Shown: positions 43,684-53,283, counted from the first letter of the stretch. The stretch is 55,653 bases of DNA from Bacteroidales bacterium (GCA_024400425.1 JAKSMV010000024.1:1-55653); one strand, 5' to 3'. The notes: generated by a model from the sequence alone, not told the origin. Program-made: numbers and translations.

Positions 43684-46191
43684 ATGACCGCACATGAACT
43701 CATAGCACGCAACGCCGGCCTTCCCGCTTCACGCATCGCCGAAGCGGTCAATGCTACATTGGCTGAGCATGATGCCGTCGTGGTGGTAGCCCCACCAGGT
43801 GCCGGCAAATCCACCTTGCTGCCTTTGACTATCAACGCAGCCTTGCAAGGCAAAGGGAAAGTCCTTATGCTCGAACCTCGACGCATTGCTGCCCGACAGA
43901 TTGCCGAACGCATGGCTTTCCTCTTGGGCGAAACCGTCGGAAATACTGTAGGTTACCGAATCCGTTTTGAGAAGAAAGTGTCGGAAAACACCCAAATCGA
44001 AGTGCTCACCGAAGGCATCCTGACTCGAATGCTCGTTGCCGACCCCACTTTGGATGGCGTGACCGCCGTCATCTTCGACGAGTTTCACGAGCGCAGCCTC
44101 AACTCCGACCTTGCCCTGACCCTCACGCGTCTTACGCAGCAAGTCATTCGTCCCGACCTGAAGATTATCATCATGTCGGCCACCATCGATGCTGATGAGA
44201 TTTGCCGTTCGTTGAAAGCTCCAAAAATCGAAAGCGAAGGGTGCATGTTTCCCGTGCAAGTCATCCACAGCGCGGAAGATGCCAACTTATTTGACTTGCC
44301 TGCCATCGTTGCAAGAACTATCGCCGAGGCACACCGCAAGCACGAAGGCGACATTCTCGCCTTCATGCCCGGCCAAGCCGAGATAATCAAATGCGCCGAG
44401 TTGCTTGGCAATGGTCTGGGCAAAACCGCCATCTATCCATTATATGGAAACTTGTCGCCCGAGCAACAACGTCGTGCCATTGCACAATCAAAACTCGGCG
44501 AACGCAAAGTAGTGATAGCCACGCCGATAGCCGAAACGTCACTCACCATCGAAGGCGTGCGCATCGTCATCGACACTGGTTTCTGCCGTAGTCTCATCGT
44601 CGATCAACGCACCGGTTTGAGCCACCTGCAGACCGTCCGCATCAGTATGGACATGGCCACTCAACGCACAGGCCGTGCGGGGCGTGTTGCCGAAGGCACT
44701 TGCTACCGACTTTGGACCACAGCCACCGAAAGCAGGATGAGCCTTCAACGCAAGCCAGAAATCGTAGAAGCCGACCTCGCCAACTTGTTATTAGACGTGG
44801 CCGTCTTCGGCGAAAAAGACATCGAGAGTCTGCCCTGGCTCACGCCACCGCCCTCCAACAATGTCCAGCAAGCCCGAAAACTATTGATGTTGTTGGGACC
44901 CTTCGACGAAAACTGCGAAATCACAACGCTCGGCAAAGCCATGTCAGTCCTTCCCTGCCACCCTCGCATCGCCAAGATGATTCTGCAAGCCAAGACTGCC
45001 GAAGAAAAAGCCTTAGCCTGCGACATCGCTGCATTGCTCGAAGAGAAAGACCCGTTGGCAGAAGATTCGCAAGCCGACCTCACTTTGCGTATCAGCGCAC
45101 TCCGCAAAAGCAGAAAGAACAAAAACATCGGCCGGTGGATGCGTATCGCTCAGATTGCCAATGAATACCGAACGATGGCCTATGTCGATGAAGACAACAG
45201 CGAGCCCATTCCCCATGACATCGGTGCCTTGATAGCCGCCGCCTACCCCGAACGCATCGCCATGGCCATTGATGCCATCGGGCATTTCCGTCTTGCCAAT
45301 GGCGACAACGTGCAACTCGACAAAACCGACCCTCTCTCATCGCAACCATGGCTTGCCATTGCCTCACTTCACGCCGAGAAAGGCACACAAGGTCGTGTGT
45401 TTTTGGCAGCACCCATCAGCAGCAGCGACCTTGAAACTCTCGCCTCCGAACGAGAGAACATTTCGTGGGACAGCAAACGAGGTTGCATCGTCCAACAAAA
45501 AGAACGACGCATCGGCAAACTGCTTCTCGGCAGCACTCCGATTCAAAACGCATCGCGTGAACGTGTCATCAGCATCATTTGCGAAGCTGTATCCAAGGAA
45601 GGCCTGAGTATCCTCAATTGGGACGATGAAGTGTCGCAACTACAACGTCGTCTCACACAAGCCGCACAATGGCATCCCGAAATCGGCTTCCCTGACCTCT
45701 CGACAGAACACCTCTTGGCAACACCAAGCGAATGGCTGCCCTACATCCTCGAACAAGATAACAAGCTGAAAACCAGCACTGAGGAGTTAAAAAAAATCAA
45801 TCTCGCAAAGGCTCTTCTGACCCTCATCCCTTACGAACAACAGCAACAATTAGAACGCATTGCGCCCACTCACATCGTTGTGCCTACGGGCAGTCACATC
45901 CGCATCGATTACCGCCAAGGCTCCGACATCCCCGTGCTGAGCGTCAGGCTGCAGGAATGTTTCGGTTTGACCGACACACCACGCATCAACGAAGGCTGTC
46001 AGCCTGTGCTCATGGAGTTGCTCTCTCCCGGATTCAAGCCTGTGCAACTCACGCAAGACCTGAAAAGTTTCTGGGAAAACACCTATTTTGAAGTCCGAAA
46101 GGAATTGAAACGCCGTTATCCAAAGCACTATTGGCCCGAGAACCCTTTGGAGGCCGAAGCCGTAAGAGGCGTAAAGAAATCAAATTCGTGA
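43684..46191 (+). CDS. hrpB: ATP-dependent helicase HrpB
   Basis: An 835-residue DExH-box helicase of the HrpB group, cytoplasmic. Motif I is [14 protein letters not shown], Ia is LMLEPRRIAARQIAERM, motif II is FDEFHERSLNSDLAL, motif III is MSATIDADE and motif VI is QRTGRAGRVAEGTCYRLW. The HA2-type and HrpB C-terminal regions follow (ALACDIAALLEEKDPL, then GSHIRIDYRQGSDIPVLSVR). The length matches HrpB of other bacteria. Its substrate in RNA metabolism remains poorly known. Confidence 0.93.
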   Translation: MTAHELIARNAGLPASRIAEAVNATLAEHDAVVVVAPPGAGKSTLLPLTINAALQGKGKVLMLEPRRIAARQIAERMAFLLGETVGNTVGYRIRFEKKVSENTQIEVLTEGILTRMLVADPTLDGVTAVIFDEFHERSLNSDLALTLTRLTQQVIRPDLKIIIMSATIDADEICRSLKAPKIESEGCMFPVQVIHSAEDANLFDLPAIVARTIAEAHRKHEGDILAFMPGQAEIIKCAELLGNGLGKTAIYPLYGNLSPEQQRRAIAQSKLGERKVVIATPIAETSLTIEGVRIVIDTGFCRSLIVDQRTGLSHLQTVRISMDMATQRTGRAGRVAEGTCYRLWTTATESRMSLQRKPEIVEADLANLLLDVAVFGEKDIESLPWLTPPPSNNVQQARKLLMLLGPFDENCEITTLGKAMSVLPCHPRIAKMILQAKTAEEKALACDIAALLEEKDPLAEDSQADLTLRISALRKSRKNKNIGRWMRIAQIANEYRTMAYVDEDNSEPIPHDIGALIAAAYPERIAMAIDAIGHFRLANGDNVQLDKTDPLSSQPWLAIASLHAEKGTQGRVFLAAPISSSDLETLASERENISWDSKRGCIVQQKERRIGKLLLGSTPIQNASRERVISIICEAVSKEGLSILNWDDEVSQLQRRLTQAAQWHPEIGFPDLSTEHLLATPSEWLPYILEQDNKLKTSTEELKKINLAKALLTLIPYEQQQQLERIAPTHIVVPTGSHIRIDYRQGSDIPVLSVRLQECFGLTDTPRINEGCQPVLMELLSPGFKPVQLTQDLKSFWENTYFEVRKELKRRYPKHYWPENPLEAEAVRGVKKSNS

Positions 46192-46200
46192 CGGAAAACG

Positions 46201-48567
46201 CTATCCTCCAATCCGAATCATGCCACGGTCGGATTCTGCCTTTGGTGCTATCTTGTTGGATTTAAACGAATTGATATTATACGAAACGCCAATCCAGAAC
46301 ATTCTGCTCTTGTTCATTCGACTATTGGTAAGGTCGTAGATTCTATTTTCCGAATGGATACGCCAAGCGTTGGTTCCAAACACATCAGTAAGCATTGCCG
46401 ACAAGACCAGCTTGCCTTTGGCCAGTTTCTGTTTCACCCCAACGTTGAGGTAGTGATTGGTTTCGGTGGTAAACTGAGGATAGTATTGTGGCGTAAGATA
46501 GAAATACTGCAACTGCAACGAAGTACCTTTCAATGGGTTCACATTGACCAACAAATTGCTACTGTTCGACCAGCCTCGATTGTCAAGGTCAAGACCTTCA
46601 AAATTGGCTTTGGTATTGGAATAGAATGTGTTGGCACTAAGCGTAAAGTCAATCCAGCCAGCAGGTTCAACTCTTATCGAGAAGTCGAGACCTGTCTTGA
46701 AATCCGAATCACAATTGATATAGGTAAGCAGCAGAATATCGTCCTGCAACTTGGTCACTTGCGTGATGTAATCGCCCACATGACGGCCATACAGATTGGC
46801 GTTAAGGGAAAGGATATTGGTCTTCAAAGAATAGGCAAATTCCAAATTGTCAGCATGTTCGGGCTTCAGAAACATATTTCCTTGTTCAAAAGTGGTGTTG
46901 TCAATCATGCTCATGTAGGGATTCAGTTGTGGATAGGAAGGGCGTCCAATGCGACGTCCATAGACCATGCTAACAGTTTGTCTCTCATTGATTTGATAGT
47001 TCAGATTCAGACTCGGCGCAATGAAAAGATTATTGTTTTGTTGGCGAATGGCTTCCTTGTTACTATTAAGCCAAACAGTGCTATTTTCCAGCCTCAAGCC
47101 GAACTTATACGAAAAGGCATTAGTACCTTTCGACGAAAACAAAATATATGCAGCTGGGACAAACTCGCGATGCAAAAGGTCGTTACTGAATACATCCGAC
47201 AGCTGCCAGCCGCCATTTTCCCAATTGTAGAACTCATGAAAGATGTCATTCTGACGATATGTGAACTTGAAACCACCATCCATGACGGCAAATTCCAAAG
47301 GCATCTTACAATCGTATTGCAAAGAAGCAATGAACGGACTTCCACCCGAATTGGACTTGCCAATCGAGTCACCTTCAAGGAAATAATACGATGGCCGATG
47401 TCCCCAGATTTTCGACACCGAGGCTCTGAAAATCTCGGTCCTCGTTTGGGGAAGGACATGCTTGTAAACGATTGAAGCGTCAATGTTTTCACGATTCCAC
47501 GTCACATCGCTACTGCGTTTCTCGTTTATAACTTGATTGTCGTTGTGATAGGTGTTTGAAAAATCGCTCAAAGTATTGAATCGAGGCATGGCGAATTTCA
47601 CATCCACATCAAGCGTATTTCTCGAATTGATTCTCAACGTCGTACCAAGGTTCACATTGGCATTGAAAGTAGTTGCTAAACTATTGACAGTCTGTTCAGT
47701 ACTTTTCTCATCAGCATGAAAGGCGCGAAAAAGATGGCCTTCAATCACATCGTCCTCATATTTCGAATTGATGCTAAAACGCCATGAGGTTTTCTCTTTG
47801 TTGAGGTTCAGCGCGACGTTGCCATTGGCAAAATGATTGAATCCATAATTGAGCGCAACGATGGCACTCGTGCCCGCAACATTGTTCTTCTTTGGAATGA
47901 TATTGATGATGCCACCTGTCCCTTCAGCGTCATAGCTCGCATCGGGATTGGTAACCATGTCGATACTTTTGATGTTGGCAGCCGGCATAGCGGCAAGGTC
48001 AGTCAGCGAAGTCGGCATCCCATCAAAAAGAACGAGAATATTGTTATTTCCACGAATAAAAATGTTTTGGTTGGCATCAATCGTGACTGATGGGAAAGAA
48101 CGCAACACATCAAGCACAGTACCTTTCTCTCCTGCCATTGTGGCTGAAACATTTAGCGAAGTGCTCTCAACACTGACCGACTTTTCTACAGACTTGGCCA
48201 CAACTTCCGCTTCACCAAGCTGTTGCGTAGATGGAGCCATATCAACGAGACCTAAATCGACATGAGCCTTGTCAGCAACAAATTCGAGCTTTTTCCTGGA
48301 AAAACCCACAAAGTCGAAAGTGATGTCATAAGCAGATGCCGATTGCGGAACGGTAAGCGAGAAACGTCCTTTGTCATCTGTGACACAGCCTGCTACGACT
48401 TTCTCTTCCAGCCACACAGCGACAGATGCATACGAAACGGCTTGTTTTTCGTCGTCAATAACGGCTCCAACCACCGAGCATGGTTTCTGCTGATTTTGGG
48501 CAAAAAGTGGCAAACGGCAAGCAATAGCAAAAACCAAGACAAAACAGAACGTAAGTTTATTTTTCAT
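46201..48567 (-). CDS. TonB-dependent-receptor-like outer membrane beta-barrel protein
   Basis: A 788-residue outer membrane protein. There is a signal peptide (ending near PLFAQ), then a carboxypeptidase-regulatory-like domain (PCSVVGAVIDDEKQAVSYAS to about residue 110). A plug domain follows (TVLDVLRSFPSVTIDANQNI, IRGNNNILVLFDGMPTSL, TNPDASYDAEGTGGIINIIP), then a beta-barrel of the OMP_b-brl_3 type to the C-terminus. No partner SusD gene is next to it, so it is probably not a glycan uptake locus. Substrates could be a metal chelate or peptide. It has its own promoter. Confidence 0.88.
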   Translation of the reverse strand: MKNKLTFCFVLVFAIACRLPLFAQNQQKPCSVVGAVIDDEKQAVSYASVAVWLEEKVVAGCVTDDKGRFSLTVPQSASAYDITFDFVGFSRKKLEFVADKAHVDLGLVDMAPSTQQLGEAEVVAKSVEKSVSVESTSLNVSATMAGEKGTVLDVLRSFPSVTIDANQNIFIRGNNNILVLFDGMPTSLTDLAAMPAANIKSIDMVTNPDASYDAEGTGGIINIIPKKNNVAGTSAIVALNYGFNHFANGNVALNLNKEKTSWRFSINSKYEDDVIEGHLFRAFHADEKSTEQTVNSLATTFNANVNLGTTLRINSRNTLDVDVKFAMPRFNTLSDFSNTYHNDNQVINEKRSSDVTWNRENIDASIVYKHVLPQTRTEIFRASVSKIWGHRPSYYFLEGDSIGKSNSGGSPFIASLQYDCKMPLEFAVMDGGFKFTYRQNDIFHEFYNWENGGWQLSDVFSNDLLHREFVPAAYILFSSKGTNAFSYKFGLRLENSTVWLNSNKEAIRQQNNNLFIAPSLNLNYQINERQTVSMVYGRRIGRPSYPQLNPYMSMIDNTTFEQGNMFLKPEHADNLEFAYSLKTNILSLNANLYGRHVGDYITQVTKLQDDILLLTYINCDSDFKTGLDFSIRVEPAGWIDFTLSANTFYSNTKANFEGLDLDNRGWSNSSNLLVNVNPLKGTSLQLQYFYLTPQYYPQFTTETNHYLNVGVKQKLAKGKLVLSAMLTDVFGTNAWRIHSENRIYDLTNSRMNKSRMFWIGVSYNINSFKSNKIAPKAESDRGMIRIGG

Positions 48568-48587
48568 AGTAAAATGGGATTGCTGTG

Positions 48588-48595
48588 CAAAAATA
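48588..48595 (-). promoter_or_regulatory. -7 box of the receptor gene
   Basis: On the minus strand TATTTTTG, 21 bp before ATG 48567. Confidence 0.6.
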
Positions 48596-48652
48596 CAAAA
48601 TATTATTCTTGTAATCCGTAAGAATGGATAACAGGCAATGCCGAATTTTTCT

Positions 48653-48660
48653 TACCTTTG
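48653..48660 (+). promoter_or_regulatory. -7 box of tRNA-Arg
   Basis: TACCTTTG, 16 bp before the mature 5' end of the tRNA. Confidence 0.6.
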
Positions 48661-48676
48661 CAGCGCAAAAACGGAC

Positions 48677-48748
48677 GGGCCTGTAGTCTAATGGATAGAA
48701 TTAAGGATTCCGGTTCCTTCGGTCCGGGTTCGATTCCCGGCAGGCTCA
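48677..48748 (+). tRNA. tRNA-Arg (anticodon CCG)
   Basis: The acceptor GGGCCTG pairs with CAGGCTC (one G-U), with discriminator A. The anticodon arm AAGGA-TTCCGGT-TCCTT has anticodon CCG at 48710-48712, which reads CGG. The T arm is CCGGG-TTCGATT-CCCGG. CCA is not encoded. It has its own promoter and a terminator hairpin, so it is a single-gene unit. Confidence 0.93.
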
Positions 48749-48749
48749 C

Positions 48750-48778
48750 AAAAAGAGACGCGAACCGCGTCTCTTTTT
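48750..48778. terminator. Terminator after tRNA-Arg
   Basis: AAAAAGAGACGCG and CGCGTCTCTTTTT form a 13-bp stem with a 3-base loop. It can work in both directions and so also ends the convergent Smr gene. Confidence 0.85.
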
Positions 48779-48790
48779 GTTTTCATGCAG

Positions 48791-49885
48791 TTATTTCTTG
48801 TCTTTATCGGTGATAATCACGTCAATAGCACCCACGCCAAACTTGGCGACGCTGGCCATCCGATTCTCCGTATTCTGGTAGTTTTTCAGTTCCTCGATGA
48901 TGAAATTCTTCAACACGCCATTGCCTACGCCATGAATGAAAGTCACCTTGGTGTATTCCGACACAATGGCGCTGTCAAGCATCTTCTTGAAATAGTCCTT
49001 TTGGATATTGAACATGTCATGGCTCGAAAGACCGAGAATATTGTCAACCAGTTCGCCAATATGCAAATCCACAGTAGCCTCACCTGGCGCTGTGCGGTGT
49101 TTGTCGATAGGTGCTTCTTTCTTCACCAAACTCTTGGCAACAGCCTGTGAACCAATGCCTTCCTTCATGATTTTAGTAAAGTCGCCATCACCACTCTTGA
49201 GTGCCAGCAATTCTGAAAGGCAAATCACCACGGCCTTTTCGCCCAAAATGCCCGACATGAGATAGCTGCCATCCTTGAAGAAACGGCCTGGACGTAACGA
49301 GAATGGAGCGTTCAGCGGAAGTAGCACATTATCAGAAGTTTCAGCCGTAAAGATGGCTTGCACGACACCATTGAGCCAGTATTCCAAGTCGTCGCGCGAA
49401 ATGGTTTCGACAACCACTTTCTCAAACTTATCGACCTGCCCGTAATCCACATTCGCGAATTGTTCGGTCTCCTTGATGGTAAATGTGTAAAGCATCTCGA
49501 AAGGCGTATTGTTGACCAAGACGATATCCATCGGCCCCGTCAGCAACCATTGCTGTTCGTGAGGAACGAAAGCAAGATAAACGCCTTCCTTTTCCGCCTC
49601 CTTGGCGAAGCGACGCAAGCCTCCCTTGCGTGCTGCTTCAGCCTTTTCCTGTTCCAAAAGTTGCCTTGCCTGAACTTCTTTCTGCACATTATCAACCACT
49701 TTCTGCTGTTGGGTCTGTTGAGGACGGCTACGGTAGTCGAGCACCAAATCCGTAATCAAAGTGGGGAGTTCGAAGCCGTCTTCCACTTCCACCATTACCA
49801 TTCTCGAGTCAATAATCTTCGTGACTTTTCCTCCGCCAACGCTGCTCAGGAAATTCACTTTGTCGCCTATCTTGAATTCTGCCAT
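48791..49885 (-). CDS. DUF2027 protein with C-terminal Smr domain
   Basis: A 364-residue protein. The N-terminal part (FKIGDKVNFLSSVGGGKVTK) is a small SH3-like barrel as in MutS2/DUF2027 proteins. A DUF2027 middle follows a charged helix. The C-terminal about 80 residues are an Smr domain: ATVDLHIGELVDNILGLS carries the D-L-H motif, and VTFIHGVGNGVLKNFI carries the H-G-x-G motif of the nuclease fold. Smr domains nick DNA or RNA. ATG 49885 is used because the ORF start at 49915 lies upstream of the promoter box. Confidence 0.85.
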   Translation of the reverse strand: MAEFKIGDKVNFLSSVGGGKVTKIIDSRMVMVEVEDGFELPTLITDLVLDYRSRPQQTQQQKVVDNVQKEVQARQLLEQEKAEAARKGGLRRFAKEAEKEGVYLAFVPHEQQWLLTGPMDIVLVNNTPFEMLYTFTIKETEQFANVDYGQVDKFEKVVVETISRDDLEYWLNGVVQAIFTAETSDNVLLPLNAPFSLRPGRFFKDGSYLMSGILGEKAVVICLSELLALKSGDGDFTKIMKEGIGSQAVAKSLVKKEAPIDKHRTAPGEATVDLHIGELVDNILGLSSHDMFNIQKDYFKKMLDSAIVSEYTKVTFIHGVGNGVLKNFIIEELKNYQNTENRMASVAKFGVGAIDVIITDKDKK

Positions 49886-49904
49886 ATCTACTAAGTTTAG
49901 GGTG

Positions 49905-49912
49905 CAAAAATA
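49905..49912 (-). promoter_or_regulatory. -7 box of the Smr gene
   Basis: On the minus strand TATTTTTG, 19 bp before ATG 49885. Confidence 0.6.
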
Positions 49913-49934
49913 CAACTATTTGGTCGAAAATGCG

Positions 49935-49942
49935 TATTATTG
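49935..49942 (+). promoter_or_regulatory. -7-like box of the mbnP operon
   Basis: TATTATTG, one mismatch to TAnnTTTG. It lies downstream of ATG 49930 and supports ATG 49963 as the mbnP start. Confidence 0.4.
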
Positions 49943-49962
49943 CAAACCGATTTTTGAACACA

Positions 49963-50721
49963 ATGAAACGAGTCATTCCTTTTTTAATCATGGCAACGAT
50001 GTTTTGCCTGGCAGGATGCAAAGATACCGACAACGGAATCAGCGTTAGCCTTCTTGCCGATTACAATGTTGACGGACAAGCTATCCTGACTGATAGTTTA
50101 TGCTACCACAACGATGCTGGCAACGCATTCATGATCAACGAGATTCAATGGTTCATCTCACATATCGAAATCAAGAACGAAAAAGGTGAATGGCTCCCGC
50201 TGAATGAGAATGGCGACATCCATTATCTTGAATACCAGCCACAAGAATGCAATCCATTCCATTGGCAATCGATTCCAAAAGGGCAATATAATGCCATGCG
50301 TTTTACCTTTGGTCTCGATGAAGCCGACAACAAGACAGGGCTTTTCAGCAATCCGCCCGAGTCGGAAATGTTTTGGCCCGAACCACTTGGCGGAGGCTAT
50401 CATTACATGAAAATCAACGGCAAATGGCTGAATTCGGAAGGCAACCTCGTCCCGATGTGCATTCATCTTGGCATTGGTCAGAATGCCCAGCTCACCGAGT
50501 TCTATCACAATCATTTCAGCGTTGAGATTCCTTTCGATGAGCCAATCGGGCAAAACGATTTCTCACTCACCATCTCGATGAACATCAACAACTGGTTCAG
50601 GAATCCTCACATCTGCGATTTCAACGATTGGGGCAGCGGCATCATGCAAAACCAGTCTGCACAACAGACCTTGAAAGAAAACGGCTGCGATGTATTCTCG
50701 GTCTCAGCCAAATCAAAATGA
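49963..50721 (+). CDS. MbnP-like copper-binding lipoprotein
   Basis: A 252-residue lipoprotein (MKRVIPFLIMATMFCLAGC, lipobox L-A-G-C) resembling MbnP. It shows FMINEIQWFISHIEI, then GQYNAMRFTFGLDEADN, EMFWPEPLGGGYHYMKINGKW and MCIHLGIGQNA. In methanotrophs MbnP binds copper and carries a kynurenine made from Trp by its diheme partner MbnH. The Trp in E-M-F-W-P is a candidate here. The next gene is the MbnH-like peroxidase (4-nt overlap). No methanobactin biosynthesis genes are present, so this is the wider MbnP/MbnH pair found outside methanotrophs. The function is probably copper handling at the envelope. Confidence 0.8.
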   Translation: MKRVIPFLIMATMFCLAGCKDTDNGISVSLLADYNVDGQAILTDSLCYHNDAGNAFMINEIQWFISHIEIKNEKGEWLPLNENGDIHYLEYQPQECNPFHWQSIPKGQYNAMRFTFGLDEADNKTGLFSNPPESEMFWPEPLGGGYHYMKINGKWLNSEGNLVPMCIHLGIGQNAQLTEFYHNHFSVEIPFDEPIGQNDFSLTISMNINNWFRNPHICDFNDWGSGIMQNQSAQQTLKENGCDVFSVSAKSK

Positions 50722-51776
50722 TTATGAAGAATAAATGGTTGTTTTTTGGCATTTTAGTTCTTTTGCTTGGTGCCTGCAAACCTGAGCAAAATGAATATAA
50801 ACCAACGCCTTACGAATTTAACATACCTTTGTTTTTCCCCAACCAAACCAGCATTCCCGCCGACAATCCCATGACCATTGAAGGTGTTGAATTGGGAAGG
50901 AAACTGTTCTATGATCCACGATTGAGTGGTCGAGAAATTCCAGGCGAAATCTCAAATTGTGCTTCGTGCCATCATCAGGAGAACAGTTTTGAAGCGGGAC
51001 ACCCGATAGCCGAAGCCCATCATGCCATGCTTCCTTTGGTAAATTTGGCATGGAACACAACAGGCTTAGGTTGGAATGGTTCAGTCAACACACTTGAAGA
51101 CATGGTGTTGGCTGCCGTTACTGCCGAAAACGAAATCAATGGCGACACAACACAGATTGTCAACTATTTACAAGCTTCAGACGACTACCCTACCCTTTTC
51201 CTAAAAGCCTTTGGCAACAACCGAATCACCTTCAAGAATGTCCAACGCGCCATTGCACAATTCGTGCGGAGCCTTGTCTCCGCCAACAGCAAATTCGACC
51301 AATATCTCCGTGGCGAGACACAACTTTCGCAAGACGAACTGAATGGTTATGTGCTCTTTGTCACCGAAGAAGGTGCCGACTGCTTCCATTGCCACGGCAG
51401 TGGAACGGGAAACGCCCTAATGACCACTAACTTATTTTATTGCAATGGATTAGACAATACTTTTAACGACCAATACGACCGTTATTCCGTCACACTTAAA
51501 TCAATTGACCGAGGCAACTATAAAGCTCCGACATTACGCAACATCGCAGTTTCGGCTCCTTACATGCACGATGGACGCTTCCAAACTATCGACCAAGTCA
51601 TTGATTTCTATTCGGATAGTGTGAAGTATTCCGAACAAATCAGTCCGCTGATGCACCATGTCATGCAAGGCGGCGTAAGGCTCACCGAGGAAGAGAAAAC
51701 ACAACTCAAGGCTTTCCTCAACACTTTGACGGACGAGGATTTCATCAACAATCCCAATTACGCGAAACCAGAATGA
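50718..51776 (+). CDS. MbnH/MauG-like diheme cytochrome c peroxidase
   Basis: A 352-residue lipoprotein (NKWLFFGILVLLLGAC, lipobox L-G-A-C). It has two heme c sites: C81-A-S-C84-H85 (residues counted from ATG 50718) and C222-F-H-C225-H226. GVELGRKLFYDPRLSGREIP and GNYKAPTLRNIAVSAPYMHDGRFQT are the usual family blocks, the latter with the M-H-D-G segment near the second heme. MbnH-type members oxidise a Trp of the partner MbnP instead of detoxifying peroxide. An ATG at 50724 is an equally good start. The gene overlaps mbnP and the next radical SAM gene by 4 nt each. Confidence 0.9.
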   Translation: MIMKNKWLFFGILVLLLGACKPEQNEYKPTPYEFNIPLFFPNQTSIPADNPMTIEGVELGRKLFYDPRLSGREIPGEISNCASCHHQENSFEAGHPIAEAHHAMLPLVNLAWNTTGLGWNGSVNTLEDMVLAAVTAENEINGDTTQIVNYLQASDDYPTLFLKAFGNNRITFKNVQRAIAQFVRSLVSANSKFDQYLRGETQLSQDELNGYVLFVTEEGADCFHCHGSGTGNALMTTNLFYCNGLDNTFNDQYDRYSVTLKSIDRGNYKAPTLRNIAVSAPYMHDGRFQTIDQVIDFYSDSVKYSEQISPLMHHVMQGGVRLTEEEKTQLKAFLNTLTDEDFINNPNYAKPE

Positions 51777-52756
51777 CCACAAGCATGACCTTTCCTTGGG
51801 GCGACACCCGCCGTTTCAACAGCTACAACGCTTATTTCACCAAGCTGTTTGGCAGCCGTGTCCAGAAAATCAGCATCGATGCAGGATTCAGTTGTCCGAA
51901 CCGCGATGGTAAAATCAGCACCGGCGGTTGCACCTTTTGCAGCAACGACGCCTTCAACCCATCTTATTGCCGTCCCGAAAAGACCATTCGCCAGCAAATT
52001 GAAGAAGGCATTGAGTTTCACAAACGCCGTTACCGTCGCGCCAATCAGTATCTGGCTTATTTTCAGCCTTATTCCAACACCTACAAGCCGCTTGACGAAC
52101 TGAAAAAGATTTACGGTCAGGCGCTCGAAATCCCTGAAATCGCAGGCATCGTCATCGGCACACGCCCCGATTTGATTGACGAAGACATATTGCAATATCT
52201 CGCCGAAATCCAAAAGACGCATTACGTGATTGTGGAATACGGCATCGAAAGCGTTTACGATGCGACCCTGAAACACGTCAACCGCGGCCACGATTTCGCC
52301 ACAGCGAAACGGGCAGTCGAACTCACCGCAGCCTACAATCTGCCCTGCGGCGGACATTTCATTTTCGGTCTGCCTGGCGAAACCAAGCCAATGATGCTTG
52401 ATGCCGCCGACATCATTTCGCAACTGCCTTTGACGACGGTGAAATTTCATCAGCTGCAAATCTTCAAGAACACGACCATGGCCGATGAATACCTGCAGCA
52501 CAAAGAAGCCTTTCACTTGTTTGAATTAGCGGAATATATCGACTTCGTCATCGATTTTACCGAACGGTTGAATCCCAAAATCGTCATCGAACGTTTTGCA
52601 GGCGAAGTGCCGCCGCGTTACCTTCTTTCCGAGCCTTGGATGAAGCTCCGCTACGACGAAGTGCTGGCCCGCATCGAAAAACGCATGGAAGAAAGAGACA
52701 CATGGCAAGGAAAGTCATATAAAAACGCTATCTTTGCCGACCAAACGATTGCATAA
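51773..52756 (+). CDS. Radical SAM protein, YhcC/TIGR01212 family
   Basis: A 327-residue radical SAM protein. The cluster Cys motif is in IDAGFSCPNRDGKISTGGCTFC, a long-spaced form typical of YhcC. Further blocks are YLAYFQPYSNTYKPLDELK, GIVIGTRPDLIDEDILQYL, VEYGIESVYDATLKHVNRGH and CGGHFIFGLPGETKPMML. The product of the reaction is unknown. It overlaps the diheme gene by 4 nt and the SpoU methyltransferase by 1 nt. There is no evidence that it takes part in copper handling. Confidence 0.9.
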   Translation: MTTSMTFPWGDTRRFNSYNAYFTKLFGSRVQKISIDAGFSCPNRDGKISTGGCTFCSNDAFNPSYCRPEKTIRQQIEEGIEFHKRRYRRANQYLAYFQPYSNTYKPLDELKKIYGQALEIPEIAGIVIGTRPDLIDEDILQYLAEIQKTHYVIVEYGIESVYDATLKHVNRGHDFATAKRAVELTAAYNLPCGGHFIFGLPGETKPMMLDAADIISQLPLTTVKFHQLQIFKNTTMADEYLQHKEAFHLFELAEYIDFVIDFTERLNPKIVIERFAGEVPPRYLLSEPWMKLRYDEVLARIEKRMEERDTWQGKSYKNAIFADQTIA

Positions 52757-53283
52757 TGGCTTACATCAAATCCAACGACCTCTTTGAGCAAATCCCCACC
52801 GAGGACATTTACAAACACATTCCCCACCCAATCGTCATTGCCGACCATCTGATGACCCCCGACAACATGGGTGCCATGATTCGCATTTCCGATAACATCG
52901 GAGCTTCTGAGATGTGCTTTTTGGGCACGGAATCGAAACACAGCCTGGGCAAAGTGCGCCGCGCCGCCGCTTCAAGCCGCGGCAATATAAAATGGTATTT
53001 CACCGAAGAGACGAATCTCCGCAACATCGTTCCTGAAGGCAAGACCATCGTCGCCATCGAGACTGCCGACGATGCCACCTGCATCTACGACACCGAATTG
53101 CCCGACGATGTGGCCTTTATCGTAGGCAGCGAGAGCCAAGGCCTCAGCGAAGAATTGTTAAGTCAATGCGACATGGCGGTTTACATCCCCGTTCCAGGTC
53201 CCACCCGCTCGCTCAATGTAAGTCACGCCGCCGCCGTAGCACTTTTCGAATGGCAAAGACAAATGATTAAGAAGCACTTATGA
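52756..53283 (+). CDS. SpoU/TrmH-family RNA methyltransferase
   Basis: A 175-residue SPOUT methyltransferase that should 2'-O-methylate tRNA or rRNA with SAM. Motif 1 is DNMGAMIRISDNIGASEM with catalytic Arg, motif 2 is FIVGSESQGLSEELL and motif 3 is VYIPVPGPTRSLNVSHAAAV. The length is short but complete for TrmH-like proteins. The target nucleotide cannot be told. It overlaps its neighbours by 1 and 4 nt. Confidence 0.9.
   Translation: MAYIKSNDLFEQIPTEDIYKHIPHPIVIADHLMTPDNMGAMIRISDNIGASEMCFLGTESKHSLGKVRRAAASSRGNIKWYFTEETNLRNIVPEGKTIVAIETADDATCIYDTELPDDVAFIVGSESQGLSEELLSQCDMAVYIPVPGPTRSLNVSHAAAVALFEWQRQMIKKHL

Noticed and set aside
48677..48748. tRNA-Arg as an integration site of a mobile element
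   Set aside because: No integrase and no direct repeat of the tRNA 3' end was noticed nearby.
49963..51776. Methanobactin biosynthesis locus
   Set aside because: No precursor peptide, mbnB, mbnC or transporter is present; only the separate MbnP/MbnH pair is seen.
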